From contig NZ_LNZB01000060.1 in assembly GCF_001468085.1 (NCBI RefSeq), positions 599,294 to 663,293 of the forward strand: DNA of 64,000 nt. Reading direction: 5' to 3'. The notes beneath the pieces were generated by a model. That model was not told where the DNA came from and did no database searches. It saw only the letters and a program-made list of their open reading frames with translations. Shown here piece after piece: positions 37,511 to 46,371 of this stretch. Every line of letters begins with the position of its first letter. Position 1 is the first letter of the stretch. The translations under genes and the position numbers were made by a program. This stretch comes from Legionella waltersii (GTDB lineage: Bacteria > Pseudomonadota > Gammaproteobacteria > Legionellales > Legionellaceae).

Positions 37511-39852
37511 TATAGTAATCTCTCTCTTAAGCCATTAGTCCAAGCATGTTGTGCTTTTTCTATAGTGGTATTTATTACGGAGTTCATCTTGAGCACTGGC
37601 TCAGAAGTTGTTTGCCCAATGAGTTGATACGATACCTTGTGCTTATTTAAAATGTCTTGTACCTGCTTTAACTTTTTAGAACTTAGCTCAAGAATAAAAC
37701 CACCAGACTCGCCGAATAATAATTTTTCATTGGACAAATGTCCTGGTATCGTTATCTCTGCGCCTATCGAATGTTTAAATGACATTTCTGCAATAGCAAC
37801 AGCTACACCACCTTCTGAAACATCATGAGCAGCAAGAACAAGTCCTTTTTGAATCACTTCTGAAACGGACATTATTTCATTGCTGATCGAATGTAGATCC
37901 GGTTTTGGAATATTAAAACCTAGTTCACCATGCAGCTGATAGTATACGCTACCACCAAATTCATCTTTACGTTCACCTATTAGTAGAATAACACTATCAG
38001 TGTGCTTGAAATCATAAGAAATTGCATAATCAATGTTTGGTATTTTTCCTAAACAACTGATCATAGGGCTAGGTGGAATTGGTCCTTTAGCAGACTCATT
38101 ATATAAAGAAACATTCCCAGCGATAACAGGAAGAGTAGCTTCAGGATACTCTTTGAGCCTAATTGCTTTGCATGCGTCAACGATACCCTTTACTGAGTCA
38201 ACAAACTCTCCCATTTGCTCAGGTTTTTCTGGGTTTCCAAAACAAAGACAATCTGTTAAAGCGATGGGATCAGCACCAACTGCGACAACATTACGAACTG
38301 CCTCTATAACTGCATTTACAGCACCCCAATAAGCATCAATTTTATTGTAGCGAGGATTGTGGTCGAGCGATAAAGCTATACCTACTTTTCGAATCTCCTC
38401 TGGGTACTTAGACTCGTTGAACGGTTGCATAACACCTGCATCAGCCCAACCTGCTTCAATAGTTGTTCGACCTTGGACTTGTTTATCATAAGTTTCAAAA
38501 ACAGGCTCTTTGCTAGCTATGTTTTCATGTGCAAGTAATTTTAAAAGTAGCCCATTAAAATCCAATGGCTTTGATATGTTCGGTTCTTTGAATGAGTTTT
38601 GCTTAGCAATAAAAGGTCTGTTATAAACGATACCCTTAGTCACATCGGGTACTTTAGCTCTTACTAGTTCATTTCCTCGATAATGAGCCACATACAATCC
38701 ATCGGTGCGAACTTTACCAATAACGGCTGCACATGCTCCTTGAGAAACTTGAGGTAAAGCAAAACGCTCGTTGTAATGGCTTAAGATAGTCTCGACTAAA
38801 TTGGGGGGGACAACCCACATAAATCGTTCTTGAGTTTCAGAACATAAGATGACAGAAGGTAAAAGATCAGGTATGGCAGTTGGAACTTTTTCAAGATCAA
38901 TTTCTGCCCCATAGGAACCACCGGCCTCAGCTAGCTCAATGCTAGCACAAGCAACACCTCCTGCACCGAGATCTTTAAATCCAACTTTATCAATTAAATT
39001 ATTTTTGCGTAAATAATCAAACAAAGCGTAATTAGCTTTGAGTAAATGTCTTTGTAGGAATGCATTTGGCTCCTGCACCGCACCTTTATTTTTTTCTTTA
39101 GAGTCTTCTTCCAAATTGGATGAGGCAAAACTGGCGCCACCAAAACCACTATTGTCTGTAGGCTTACCAACTAAAATATAAACATAATCATCAGCATGAG
39201 GTGGAGCATAAGAATGAATGATGTGATCTTCTCTAACAACTCCCAAGGTAACAACGGTCACTAAACAATTTTCATTGTATGCTGAGTCGTAATAAACATC
39301 TCCAGCAATATTAGGAATGCCTAAAGGGTTTCCATAACCTGCAATTCCTGCAATTACACCCTCCTGTATCCAATGGGTGTGAGATCGTTGAATGTCACCA
39401 AATCGCAAGCTGTCTGCCACAGCAATAACCTCACCGCCCATACAACAAACATCCCGAACATTTCCACCAACGCCTGTTGCAGCACCTTCATAGGGCACTA
39501 TTTGTGACGGATGATTGTGGGATTCATGACTTACAATAATTCCATAACGATGCCCTTGGTTATCTCTAGCAACTGAGACAATACCCGCATCTTCCTTTGC
39601 CCCTAAAATGACATGGGGGCCATTTGTATTAAATTGCTTTAAGTGAATTCGACTGCTTTTATAGGAACAATGCTCTGAACCTTGAATAGACCATAAAACA
39701 CACTCTGATAGGGTAGGAGGTCGTTTCAAAAAGTCATTTTGTATAGTGAGCGCTTCATTAACAGACAAGCTTAAATTATGGTCGCGTAGTAATTGCTCTA
39801 TTTCAGTACTAGATAAGGAGGAAAAATCAAGTGTTTCATTTAAAGTTTGCAT
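37510..39852 (-). CDS. purL: FGAM synthase large subunit, small (Bacillus-type) PurL
   Basis: 780 aa: the short PurL that works in a complex with PurQ and PurS, not the ~1300-residue single-chain enzyme usual in gammaproteobacteria. Motifs: SEHCSYKSSRIHLKQF near the N-terminus, VSHESHNHPSQIVPYEGAATGVGG (conserved His and glycine-rich loop), FKDLGAGGVACASIELAE, and AAHDVSEGGVAVAIAEM near the C-terminus. First gene of the purine operon; AAGGG lies just before the ATG. Transcription should start in the 140 bp before it. Confidence 0.95.
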   Translation of the reverse strand: MQTLNETLDFSSLSSTEIEQLLRDHNLSLSVNEALTIQNDFLKRPPTLSECVLWSIQGSEHCSYKSSRIHLKQFNTNGPHVILGAKEDAGIVSVARDNQGHRYGIIVSHESHNHPSQIVPYEGAATGVGGNVRDVCCMGGEVIAVADSLRFGDIQRSHTHWIQEGVIAGIAGYGNPLGIPNIAGDVYYDSAYNENCLVTVVTLGVVREDHIIHSYAPPHADDYVYILVGKPTDNSGFGGASFASSNLEEDSKEKNKGAVQEPNAFLQRHLLKANYALFDYLRKNNLIDKVGFKDLGAGGVACASIELAEAGGSYGAEIDLEKVPTAIPDLLPSVILCSETQERFMWVVPPNLVETILSHYNERFALPQVSQGACAAVIGKVRTDGLYVAHYRGNELVRAKVPDVTKGIVYNRPFIAKQNSFKEPNISKPLDFNGLLLKLLAHENIASKEPVFETYDKQVQGRTTIEAGWADAGVMQPFNESKYPEEIRKVGIALSLDHNPRYNKIDAYWGAVNAVIEAVRNVVAVGADPIALTDCLCFGNPEKPEQMGEFVDSVKGIVDACKAIRLKEYPEATLPVIAGNVSLYNESAKGPIPPSPMISCLGKIPNIDYAISYDFKHTDSVILLIGERKDEFGGSVYYQLHGELGFNIPKPDLHSISNEIMSVSEVIQKGLVLAAHDVSEGGVAVAIAEMSFKHSIGAEITIPGHLSNEKLLFGESGGFILELSSKKLKQVQDILNKHKVSYQLIGQTTSEPVLKMNSVINTTIEKAQHAWTNGLRERLL

Positions 39853-39908
39853 GAACCCTTAAACCTATAGGTATTAATTTATGCATGATTAAGTTAACTA
39901 ATCATTCC

Positions 39909-39947
39909 AAAACACGCCCTATATTGTATATTTTTACGGGGGTGTTT
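39909..39947 (-). terminator. Possible terminator after the Rieske oxygenase gene
   Basis: AAACACCCCC and GGGCGTGTTTT on the minus strand pair with one mismatch around a 18-base A/T loop and end in TTTT. It would separate the oxygenase gene from purL, whose promoter must lie in the same 140-bp gap. Confidence 0.4.
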
Positions 39948-39992
39948 AGCAAATAATTCCAATAAATAGTTCATTTTTTTAGAAAATCATGG

Positions 39993-41078
39993 CTACACTT
40001 TAATTGTTTCCTCGCGAGAAGATATTTGATGGCTATTTAAAGGAGAAACAGCACTTCGCAATAATTGATGAAAATAGTGTACTCCATTTTCTCGTGCTGT
40101 ATTTAAATAACCATGTTCAAAGAGTCCTCTACCAGAACCAGATTCAAGATTATTTTGCACTAATTTACAAATTTTAAAATCTTCATCAGTAATTTTATGG
40201 ATAAAGGAAAAAAATTCGCTAGCCTCGGTTTCGCTGAAATTATTCGTAACAAAAAACGTATAGATTAACTCGGTTTTAGTAGGAGATTTTGGATTAACTC
40301 GCTTGGTATAAAAGACTTTTTCATAACAAGGTAGGCCACAATTTGGGTAAATCCACATCCATAGCCCCTCAAAGCTTCCTGATGAGGATTCAACCTTCCT
40401 AGGGCAGTTATGCACTGAAAAATGATCCTTATTATGGACTTCATATTGACTCATGTGAAAATCTTTATTGAATATAGGATGAATAGTTGGACAGTGATAA
40501 CACTCCTGAAAACCCTCAACCCAGATTTTCCAATTGAAATCCCCCTCCCTTACCATCTGACTATGGAAAGAATATCGCTCTATCTCAAATTGAGCGGCAT
40601 CCATTTCATCAATTAAACGATTTTTTCTACTCTCAAAACAGGATGGATTTGGATCAAAATTAATAAATATCATACCTCTAGCTATTTCAAAATGAATTTT
40701 CTTTAAATCCAGTGCTTCGCTGTTTGCTGTGGTGTAGGGAGCGTTTTTAAAGCGCCCATCTTTATGATAACACCAGGCATGATATTGACATACCAGAAAA
40801 GGCTTTGTGAGTGTACCACGTTTTTCAGTCAAAATTGGTGCAGCTCGATGACGACATATATTGAGTAGAACGTGAATTTGTTCATGTTCATCGCGAAGTA
40901 TCAAGATGGGTATTCCCATAACCTCCGTTGTTAAATAATCATTTGCACTGGGAATTTCTTGTGTGTGGCATAAAAATATCCATTCCTTTTTGAATAAATG
41001 CTCTTTTTCAAGATAAAACTGGGAATCACTGTAGTACCATTCCGCAGGTAATGATTGAGTGAGATTAGCTTCTTTCAT
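39993..41078 (-). CDS. Rieske non-heme iron oxygenase, large subunit type
   Basis: 361 residues. Rieske [2Fe-2S] site C-R-H / C-x-x-H in NICRHRAAPIL and LVCQYHAWCYH (about residues 73-100), and mononuclear iron ligands in EGFQECYHCPTIHP (about 195). This is the alpha-subunit layout of ring-hydroxylating oxygenases and of the GbcA / choline- or stachydrine-type N-demethylases. It lies 26 bp behind the aminotransferase gene, with AAGGAA before the ATG. No reductase is nearby, so a general electron donor is needed. A methylated-amine or betaine substrate is possible, but nothing here fixes it. Confidence 0.85.
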   Translation of the reverse strand: MKEANLTQSLPAEWYYSDSQFYLEKEHLFKKEWIFLCHTQEIPSANDYLTTEVMGIPILILRDEHEQIHVLLNICRHRAAPILTEKRGTLTKPFLVCQYHAWCYHKDGRFKNAPYTTANSEALDLKKIHFEIARGMIFINFDPNPSCFESRKNRLIDEMDAAQFEIERYSFHSQMVREGDFNWKIWVEGFQECYHCPTIHPIFNKDFHMSQYEVHNKDHFSVHNCPRKVESSSGSFEGLWMWIYPNCGLPCYEKVFYTKRVNPKSPTKTELIYTFFVTNNFSETEASEFFSFIHKITDEDFKICKLVQNNLESGSGRGLFEHGYLNTARENGVHYFHQLLRSAVSPLNSHQISSREETIKV

Positions 41079-41104
41079 AACGTTCCTTGTTTGAAAACCA
41101 ATTA

Positions 41105-42244
41105 CTACATTCGTTTGATGCCATTAAAGGCACTCAGTAATTGGTAGACGTTTTCTTCTCGTGCTGAATGTCCCATTAAACCAATTCGCCATACTTTTCC
41201 TGCAAGTTCACCCAATCCACCACCGATTTCAATATTCTTTTCAAATAATAACCGATGTCGAATACTTGCTTCCTGTTTCAAGATATCATTTGGAGGAATA
41301 ACTACATGTAACTGGGGCATTTGTGATTTGTCTGGAACAAGATAACTAAACCCAAGCTCTAATAGTCCATTTTTTAGAATGGAGGCCGTTCTCAAATGTC
41401 TTTGAAATAGTGCAGGCAACCCCTCTTCTTCTATCATTATCAGTGTTTCATGCAGTGCGTAGAGCGAATTTATAGGAGCGGTATGATGATAAGTTCTCGC
41501 TGTTTCACCAACTTGATCCCAGTATTGCTGCACCAAACTCAGATCCATAAACCAACTCTGGACTGGAGATTTACGAATATTTATTTTAGCGAGTGCCTGT
41601 TCATTAAAACTCGCAGGTGATAAACCAGGTGGTGCTGATAAGCATTTTTGGGTGCCTGAATACAATGCGTCTACACCCCACTCATCCATTCTTACAGGTA
41701 CACCTGCTACAGATGTAACAGCATCCATAATAATTAAAGCATTAAATTGTTTTCCAAGTTTACAAATAGCCTCGGCATCTGACAAAGCCCCAGTTGATGT
41801 TTCTGCATGCACAAAAGCTAAAATTGTTAGGGCACCCTGGTTTGACTGTTCCTCTAGAAAAGCTGATAGCTCTATTGGATCTATTGGCTTTCCCCAGGTC
41901 GTGTTAAATACGAGAGGAACGCCTCCAATTCTCTTAACCATATCAACCATTCGTCCGCCAAATACGCCGTTCACGCAAACAACAACTCGATCACCTGGTT
42001 CTACGAGGTTAACAAAACATGTTTCCATACCAACAGTTCCAGGACCGGAGATCGGAAAAGTAAGTCGATTATTTGTTTGCAGCAAAGACTTTAGCATCTG
42101 CTTTAGATCTTCCATAAACTCTACAAAGTCAGGATCCATATGGCCTATTGTTGGTTTTGCCATAGCATGAAGTACTCGGGGGGCAATATTAGAAGGGCCT
42201 GGTCCATGAAGAAGCTTATTCTTTGGTCTAAATGAAGTATGCAT
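41105..42244 (-). CDS. Alanine/serine-glyoxylate aminotransferase family protein
   Basis: PLP-dependent class V aminotransferase, 379 aa. LHGPGPSNIAPRVLHAM and the PLP lysine in YSGTQKCLSAPPGLSP (about 200) place it with AGXT/serine-pyruvate aminotransferases; AETSTGA and MDAVTSVAG are substrate/cofactor segments. It would interconvert glyoxylate or pyruvate with Ala, Ser or Gly. AAGGA precedes the ATG. First of a two-gene unit with the Rieske oxygenase, hinting that the oxygenase product is an amino acid or glyoxylate. Confidence 0.88.
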   Translation of the reverse strand: MHTSFRPKNKLLHGPGPSNIAPRVLHAMAKPTIGHMDPDFVEFMEDLKQMLKSLLQTNNRLTFPISGPGTVGMETCFVNLVEPGDRVVVCVNGVFGGRMVDMVKRIGGVPLVFNTTWGKPIDPIELSAFLEEQSNQGALTILAFVHAETSTGALSDAEAICKLGKQFNALIIMDAVTSVAGVPVRMDEWGVDALYSGTQKCLSAPPGLSPASFNEQALAKINIRKSPVQSWFMDLSLVQQYWDQVGETARTYHHTAPINSLYALHETLIMIEEEGLPALFQRHLRTASILKNGLLELGFSYLVPDKSQMPQLHVVIPPNDILKQEASIRHRLLFEKNIEIGGGLGELAGKVWRIGLMGHSAREENVYQLLSAFNGIKRM

Positions 42245-42334
42245 AGAGTATCGTCCTTAATTGTATCAACATACTACTCATCCATTTTAGAGAGTGTCAA
42301 GGTGGTGAGCGTATACAAAATAAATATAAAATTA

Positions 42335-42755
42335 TCCGCTCGTCAACGCTGAGGAATCAACCCATTTTTAAAAAGGGGTATTTATAACAACGGTCAGGCG
42401 AAGCTCCTTATGGCGCGACCTTAAGCGCTGTCATTAGGCTCTTCTATCCAGTCAACATCGATCCGCTTGCTGACGCGCGCGGCTCGGTTCACTCCCTGCT
42501 GTGGCTAGGATTTGATTCAGACAGCAAAGAAGGAACCGAGCCGCGCGCGTAAGCAAGCGGATACGAAACTATCCGCTTTCACGAATGACGCTGCTTAAGG
42601 CATGGCTATTAGGCGAAACGCCCAACCTTACGCTTACTGACCATCAGAGAGGGCACTATAATAGGAGTCGATTCCTAAGCCCTTACTGTCACAGGTCGTG
42701 TTTATAAATCATCAACGAAGCCAAACCGCAAAGGCTTAGGTAGCGGATTAGATTA
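42335..42755. repeat. GC-rich palindromic element (candidate MITE or large hairpin)
   Basis: The 519-bp gap 42245-42763 has no gene but a strongly structured core. 42461-42490 pairs with 42533-42562: 30 bp with one mismatch, ATCCGCTTGC on the left, GCAAGCGGAT on the right, and a GACGCGCGCGGCTCGGTTC middle. The 42-base loop holds TGCTGT/ACAGCA (42497, 42521). Outside, 42419-42435 pairs with 42584-42600 at 14 of 17 positions (CCTTAAGC / GCTTAAGG). TATCCGCT near 42340 and AGCGGATTA near 42743 may be the outer ends. The stem is far richer in G+C than the surroundings. Confidence 0.7.
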
Positions 42756-42763
42756 AAAATAAA

Positions 42764-44221
42764 TTACTTCAGCTCGACAACCTTATAAAAATAAGGAATA
42801 TTTTTTAGATGCTTGCCTTGTCCAGATGACCAAACCTGTCCTAGAGGTGATAGATCGTTGACTCTTGAAATGACCTCTTGATCATCAAATCGCCAACGCT
42901 CTTTAGACAGTAAAATTATGGCTTTTCCAGCTATAGTCTGATTCTTGGACCAATAGCGATACATTAAACTTTCTCTATTAAACAAATGCGCACCACTGCT
43001 TGGGTATTTATGCTTAACTTTCCCCTGTTTATATAGCTGCTCCTGATAATAGGCCAACTCACTATTGATTGGGTAGTTATCTAATGGAATAAAGACAACC
43101 TCTTTACGCATCGATTTCGCTGTTTGCTCTGCTAATTCATCGAATTGTAAAACCAACTTATCCCAATCAATCATCTTTACTAGCAATTTCTGTTGCACCA
43201 ACGAGGATTGATTAAAGCGAATAAGAAGAAAAACACTTGTATAAGCAACTAGCAAAACCAAAAATGTACAAAACCAATAAATTCTATTTTTATAAGACCG
43301 GTCCATGACGTGAGCGACCCAAGGAATTACCCCTAAAAATAATGGTCCAATCCAATTCAAATTGATTTCATGATTAAAACTATAAAGAAAAAAGAATACC
43401 CACGGAATTATCGTAAAGCATTTAACAAATACTGTTTTCTCATTGCCAATTGGAGAGAGTAATGGTTTATTTATGAACAATTGCCCAACTTCCCAAACCC
43501 CTAATGGGGTTAAAAAAAACACACTGACCCACAATAGCTCAAGAGTACCTGAAACCCCCGTGTTTTCAAAACGACGAACACTTTGAAATGTAAATGAAAT
43601 CCATTGGTGAATGGCATTCCAATAAATCACAGGAGTAAACAGCAAAATGACAATTAAAGCAGCGAGATACGGCTCCTTTTTTTTAAACCAAAAACGAGCA
43701 TCAGATGAAATTAGCATATAGCTGAAAATAGGTAAGCTTAGCAAAACGATGGTGTATTTAGATAAAAGCCCCAACCCCATACAAATGCCCACTAAATACC
43801 AATGTTTAGCTCGTTTTAGAACAAGTGCAGAATATAAATAGTAGAGCGAAGAAGACCAACAAGCCAGTAGTGGAGAATCAGGAGTAATAATAATCGATTG
43901 AAAAAAGAAGAACGGTAAAACAGATAACAGCAATATGGAGTATTTCCCAGATCCATTATTCATTAATTCTGATAGCTTAAAACTGTATAACATCGTAATT
44001 AACCAGCAAATTAGGCTAGCTAAACGAACTGTAAATTCATTAGTTCCTAGTAAAGAAGTAAACAACTTAATTAATACAGCCACCATAGGTGGATGATCAA
44101 GGTAACCAAAATCCAAATGTTGTGAATAATTCCAGTAATAGGCTTCCTCAACCAATAAATTACCGGCGGTCATACCCACCAAATGGATTACGACAGAAGA
44201 TAAAATAATAAAAAGCAACAA
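42764..44221 (-). CDS. GT39-like membrane glycosyltransferase (ArnT/PMT family)
   Basis: 485 residues, about eleven to twelve membrane helices and a soluble C-terminal part. The first periplasmic loop LLVEEAYYWNYSQHLDFGYLDHPPMVAVLIKLF carries the acidic catalytic residues and the GYLDHPP signature of the PMT_2/GT39 family, which moves sugars from polyprenyl phosphate onto lipid A or other acceptors in the periplasm. The start is unsure: a TTG at 44221 is used, but the frame is open further upstream and an ATG near 44310 is one base out of frame. Confidence 0.82.
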   Translation of the reverse strand: MLLFIILSSVVIHLVGMTAGNLLVEEAYYWNYSQHLDFGYLDHPPMVAVLIKLFTSLLGTNEFTVRLASLICWLITMLYSFKLSELMNNGSGKYSILLLSVLPFFFFQSIIITPDSPLLACWSSSLYYLYSALVLKRAKHWYLVGICMGLGLLSKYTIVLLSLPIFSYMLISSDARFWFKKKEPYLAALIVILLFTPVIYWNAIHQWISFTFQSVRRFENTGVSGTLELLWVSVFFLTPLGVWEVGQLFINKPLLSPIGNEKTVFVKCFTIIPWVFFFLYSFNHEINLNWIGPLFLGVIPWVAHVMDRSYKNRIYWFCTFLVLLVAYTSVFLLIRFNQSSLVQQKLLVKMIDWDKLVLQFDELAEQTAKSMRKEVVFIPLDNYPINSELAYYQEQLYKQGKVKHKYPSSGAHLFNRESLMYRYWSKNQTIAGKAIILLSKERWRFDDQEVISRVNDLSPLGQVWSSGQGKHLKNIPYFYKVVELK

Positions 44222-44331
44222 TAAATTAGAGTCTCTAGTCGATGTAAGCTTTTGCGATAATAATTTGGGTATTACAAATCTATTAATTTCAATGATCCTT
44301 CTGTACGTAGCTCCATGAGATAAATAGGAGA

Positions 44332-45048
44332 TTAGGAGTTAATAACCCATTCAATTTGCTGTTTTAGATCAATAGAAATTTCTGATAGTTCTTCAAGCGT
44401 ATGGTCTGTATAAGAGTTTTCTCCTGGCTTTGCGAACTGATTTTCTTCCATTCGTCGGTCTCGTTCTTTTTGCAGCCAGATTATTTGTGGAGAAAATAAA
44501 TGCAACATTCCCTCTACCCATTTATCAAGAACTTGCCAGTAAGGATCGTCTTCTAGAGTCATTTTATACCGCTTTAGGAAATATGAAGCATGTTCAGAGC
44601 CATACCATATTTCAGAAGTAACCCAACGATTTACAGTAAAAAGTCGAATAGGTTGCCCATACTGATTCATAGCAATAGCCACAAGATGAGTCATTGGATT
44701 ATCGATGTATTTATCCCAGTCTGGAAGTGGCAGTGGCTTAACACGTTTGGGTATATGCTTGTAACGTATAAAGGTATGAAAATGACCATGCTCAGAACTT
44801 TCAAAATTTTCTCGATGGCAATGATAAAAATACTGTGATCCAGTCGTTTTGTCGATTCTATCTCCCTTAGGATAATGACTCATACGTTCATGTCTTCGTT
44901 TTTTTTGGAGAGTATAGTGAAGTATATTTTTTCCCTTTTTCGTCGACATTTTCTGCTGCATCTCAAGCACTTGGCTCGCATAGCCTAAGAAAACATTTCT
45001 TTTCCAATTGGTTAGCGCAGGTAAAATAAATTCGGATTGGTTTATCAT
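44332..45048 (-). CDS. Uncharacterised His-rich protein (DUF6969-like)
   Basis: 238 residues, soluble, no signal peptide. Notable conserved-looking stretches: HYPKGDRIDKTTGSQYFYHCH, EHGHFHTFIRYK (five His within 25 residues), HLVAIAMNQYGQPIRLFTVNRWVTSEIWY, and LFSPQIIWLQKERDRR. These match the pattern of a proteobacterial family that I recall as DUF6969; the name is from memory. The longer frame to 45105 runs through the terminator of the upstream peptide gene, so the ATG at 45048 is chosen, although it has no clear ribosome site. The His cluster suggests metal binding; function unknown. Confidence 0.72.
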   Translation of the reverse strand: MINQSEFILPALTNWKRNVFLGYASQVLEMQQKMSTKKGKNILHYTLQKKRRHERMSHYPKGDRIDKTTGSQYFYHCHRENFESSEHGHFHTFIRYKHIPKRVKPLPLPDWDKYIDNPMTHLVAIAMNQYGQPIRLFTVNRWVTSEIWYGSEHASYFLKRYKMTLEDDPYWQVLDKWVEGMLHLFSPQIIWLQKERDRRMEENQFAKPGENSYTDHTLEELSEISIDLKQQIEWVINS

Positions 45049-45080
45049 GATTAATACTATAAAAACAAAATTAATAACAA

Positions 45081-45112
45081 CAAAAAAAGAGGTAGTATTA
45101 ACCACCTCTTTT
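45081..45112 (-). terminator. Rho-independent terminator of the Cys-rich peptide gene
   Basis: On the minus strand AAAAAGAGGT and ACCTCTTTTT form a 10-bp stem around GGTTAATACT, ending in seven U. It lies 20 bp after the stop codon at 45132. Confidence 0.8.
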
Positions 45113-45131
45113 TAAAGGAATGAACTAGAGC

Positions 45132-45350
45132 TTAGTTACCGCTGCAACCACCGCAACCTTTGCAACCGCTACAACCGCCGCATCCACCGCAGCCTTTGCA
45201 ACCTTCGCAACCTTTGCAGCCTTTGCAACCAGAACAGCCTTTGCATGTAGCTACTGTAGAGTTTGTATCAGTAGCGTATGCTACAGAAACCATAGGTGCT
45301 GTAGAAATAGCAGTTAATAAAGCAGCTACGGCCATTGTTGATTTTTTCAT
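45132..45350 (-). CDS. Exported Cys-Gly repeat peptide, (CxG)12
   Basis: 72 residues: a signal peptide (MKKSTMAVAALLTAISTAPM... ending VAYA, about 26 aa), a short spacer TDTNSTVAT, then twelve consecutive Cys-x-Gly triplets (x = K, S, E or G) and a final Asn. All Cys are spaced by three, none is elsewhere in the mature part. Start ATG 45350 has AAGGAAGT upstream; the longer frame to 45407 would bury the signal peptide. It resembles in layout bufferin or HvfA-type exported peptides (Cys-rich, signal peptide, modified by DUF692/MNIO enzymes), but no such enzyme is in the window. A metal-binding role is plausible, unproven. Confidence 0.82.
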   Translation of the reverse strand: MKKSTMAVAALLTAISTAPMVSVAYATDTNSTVATCKGCSGCKGCKGCEGCKGCGGCGGCSGCKGCGGCSGN

Positions 45351-45460
45351 AGTATTACTTCCTTGATAGTTAATGGATTTTCTAAATACCCAATAAAATA
45401 TTAGCAAACAAAAAGGGAATTTTCTTCTTTTTTTGAAAAAATTTCTTATTTGAAAATAAA

Positions 45461-46306
45461 TTAGGAAATTTCTTTACGTGAAATGATCAACAATAGCTTA
45501 TCCATTAAATTAGTACTCAAAATTCGTTTTAACCAGATAAAAACATGTGCTGGAAAAGTGATGGGATATTTAGGTTTTGGTTTTTTGGATTCAATAGAGT
45601 GCACGAGTGATTTAATGACTGATTGAGTACCCTTGGTAAACACTGAGTCAACTTTATTCTTCTTGTACGACTTCAACATGGATGAGTATTGCAATTTGAA
45701 ATGACTGTGTTCCTGATCAATATTCAGCAAAGACTTGTCCACTGCATTGTCTCTAAAACGACTTTCAATTGGACCTGGTTCAATGGTAATCACTTTAATC
45801 CCAGAATCCTTTAACTCCAATCTTAAGGTATCGCTTAATCCTTCTACTGCATACTTTGAAGCATTATAAGCTCCTCTAAATGGTAAACTGATAATACCTA
45901 ATATCGAACTTATATTTATTATCCGTCCACCACCTTGTTTTCGCATGATTGGGATAGCCAATCGAGTTAATTCATGCAGTCCAAAAACATTGGTTTCAAA
46001 TTGTTTAGTGAGTACCTCACGCGAAATATCCTCTAAAGCACCTACTTGACCGAATCCAGCATTGTTGATTAAAACATCCAGCCGGCCAGAGGTCATCATC
46101 AATAATTGTGCAAATGCACTTTGGATTGAACTTGAATCATTTAAATCCAATAGAATAGCCTCTATATCTTTGCTCAATAACCGCTGCAAGTCATTAGAGT
46201 TCCTGCAAGAAGCGATAACTCTGTGTCCCCTTTTCTTAAGAGCAAACACAGCATCAAACCCTATACCACTGGAACACCCTGTTACTAAAATGATTTTTTC
46301 ATTCAT
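45461..46306 (-). CDS. Short-chain dehydrogenase/reductase
   Basis: Classical SDR, 281 aa: cofactor loop VTGCSSGIGFD, NNAGFGQ, catalytic Ser in INISSILG, and YNASK (Tyr/Lys) near residue 150, followed by EPGPIESRF. This subgroup (YNASKYAVEGLSDTLRLEL) covers retinol- and lipid-type dehydrogenases; the substrate is not predictable. The C-terminal portion (VFTKGTQSVIKSLVHSI, PAHVFIWLKRIL) may touch membranes. No ribosome site is clear. Alone on its strand next to the Cys-rich peptide gene. Confidence 0.87.
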   Translation of the reverse strand: MNEKIILVTGCSSGIGFDAVFALKKRGHRVIASCRNSNDLQRLLSKDIEAILLDLNDSSSIQSAFAQLLMMTSGRLDVLINNAGFGQVGALEDISREVLTKQFETNVFGLHELTRLAIPIMRKQGGGRIINISSILGIISLPFRGAYNASKYAVEGLSDTLRLELKDSGIKVITIEPGPIESRFRDNAVDKSLLNIDQEHSHFKLQYSSMLKSYKKNKVDSVFTKGTQSVIKSLVHSIESKKPKPKYPITFPAHVFIWLKRILSTNLMDKLLLIISRKEIS

Positions 46307-46371
46307 AATTTACGCCGGTTGTGTAATTTTTAACTATACTATAAATGCTACTACCATCTAAGGATGTGGAC

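Noticed and set aside
44222..44320. Possible frameshift at the start of the GT39-like gene
   Set aside because: An out-of-frame ATG lies upstream, but the first membrane helix is complete from the TTG start, so no frameshift is needed.
45160..45366. Open frame opposite the Cys-x-Gly peptide, translating to a Pro/Gln-rich repeat
   Set aside because: It is the antisense reading of the (CxG)n codons; it has no ribosome site, and the minus-strand frame has signal peptide, ribosome site and terminator.
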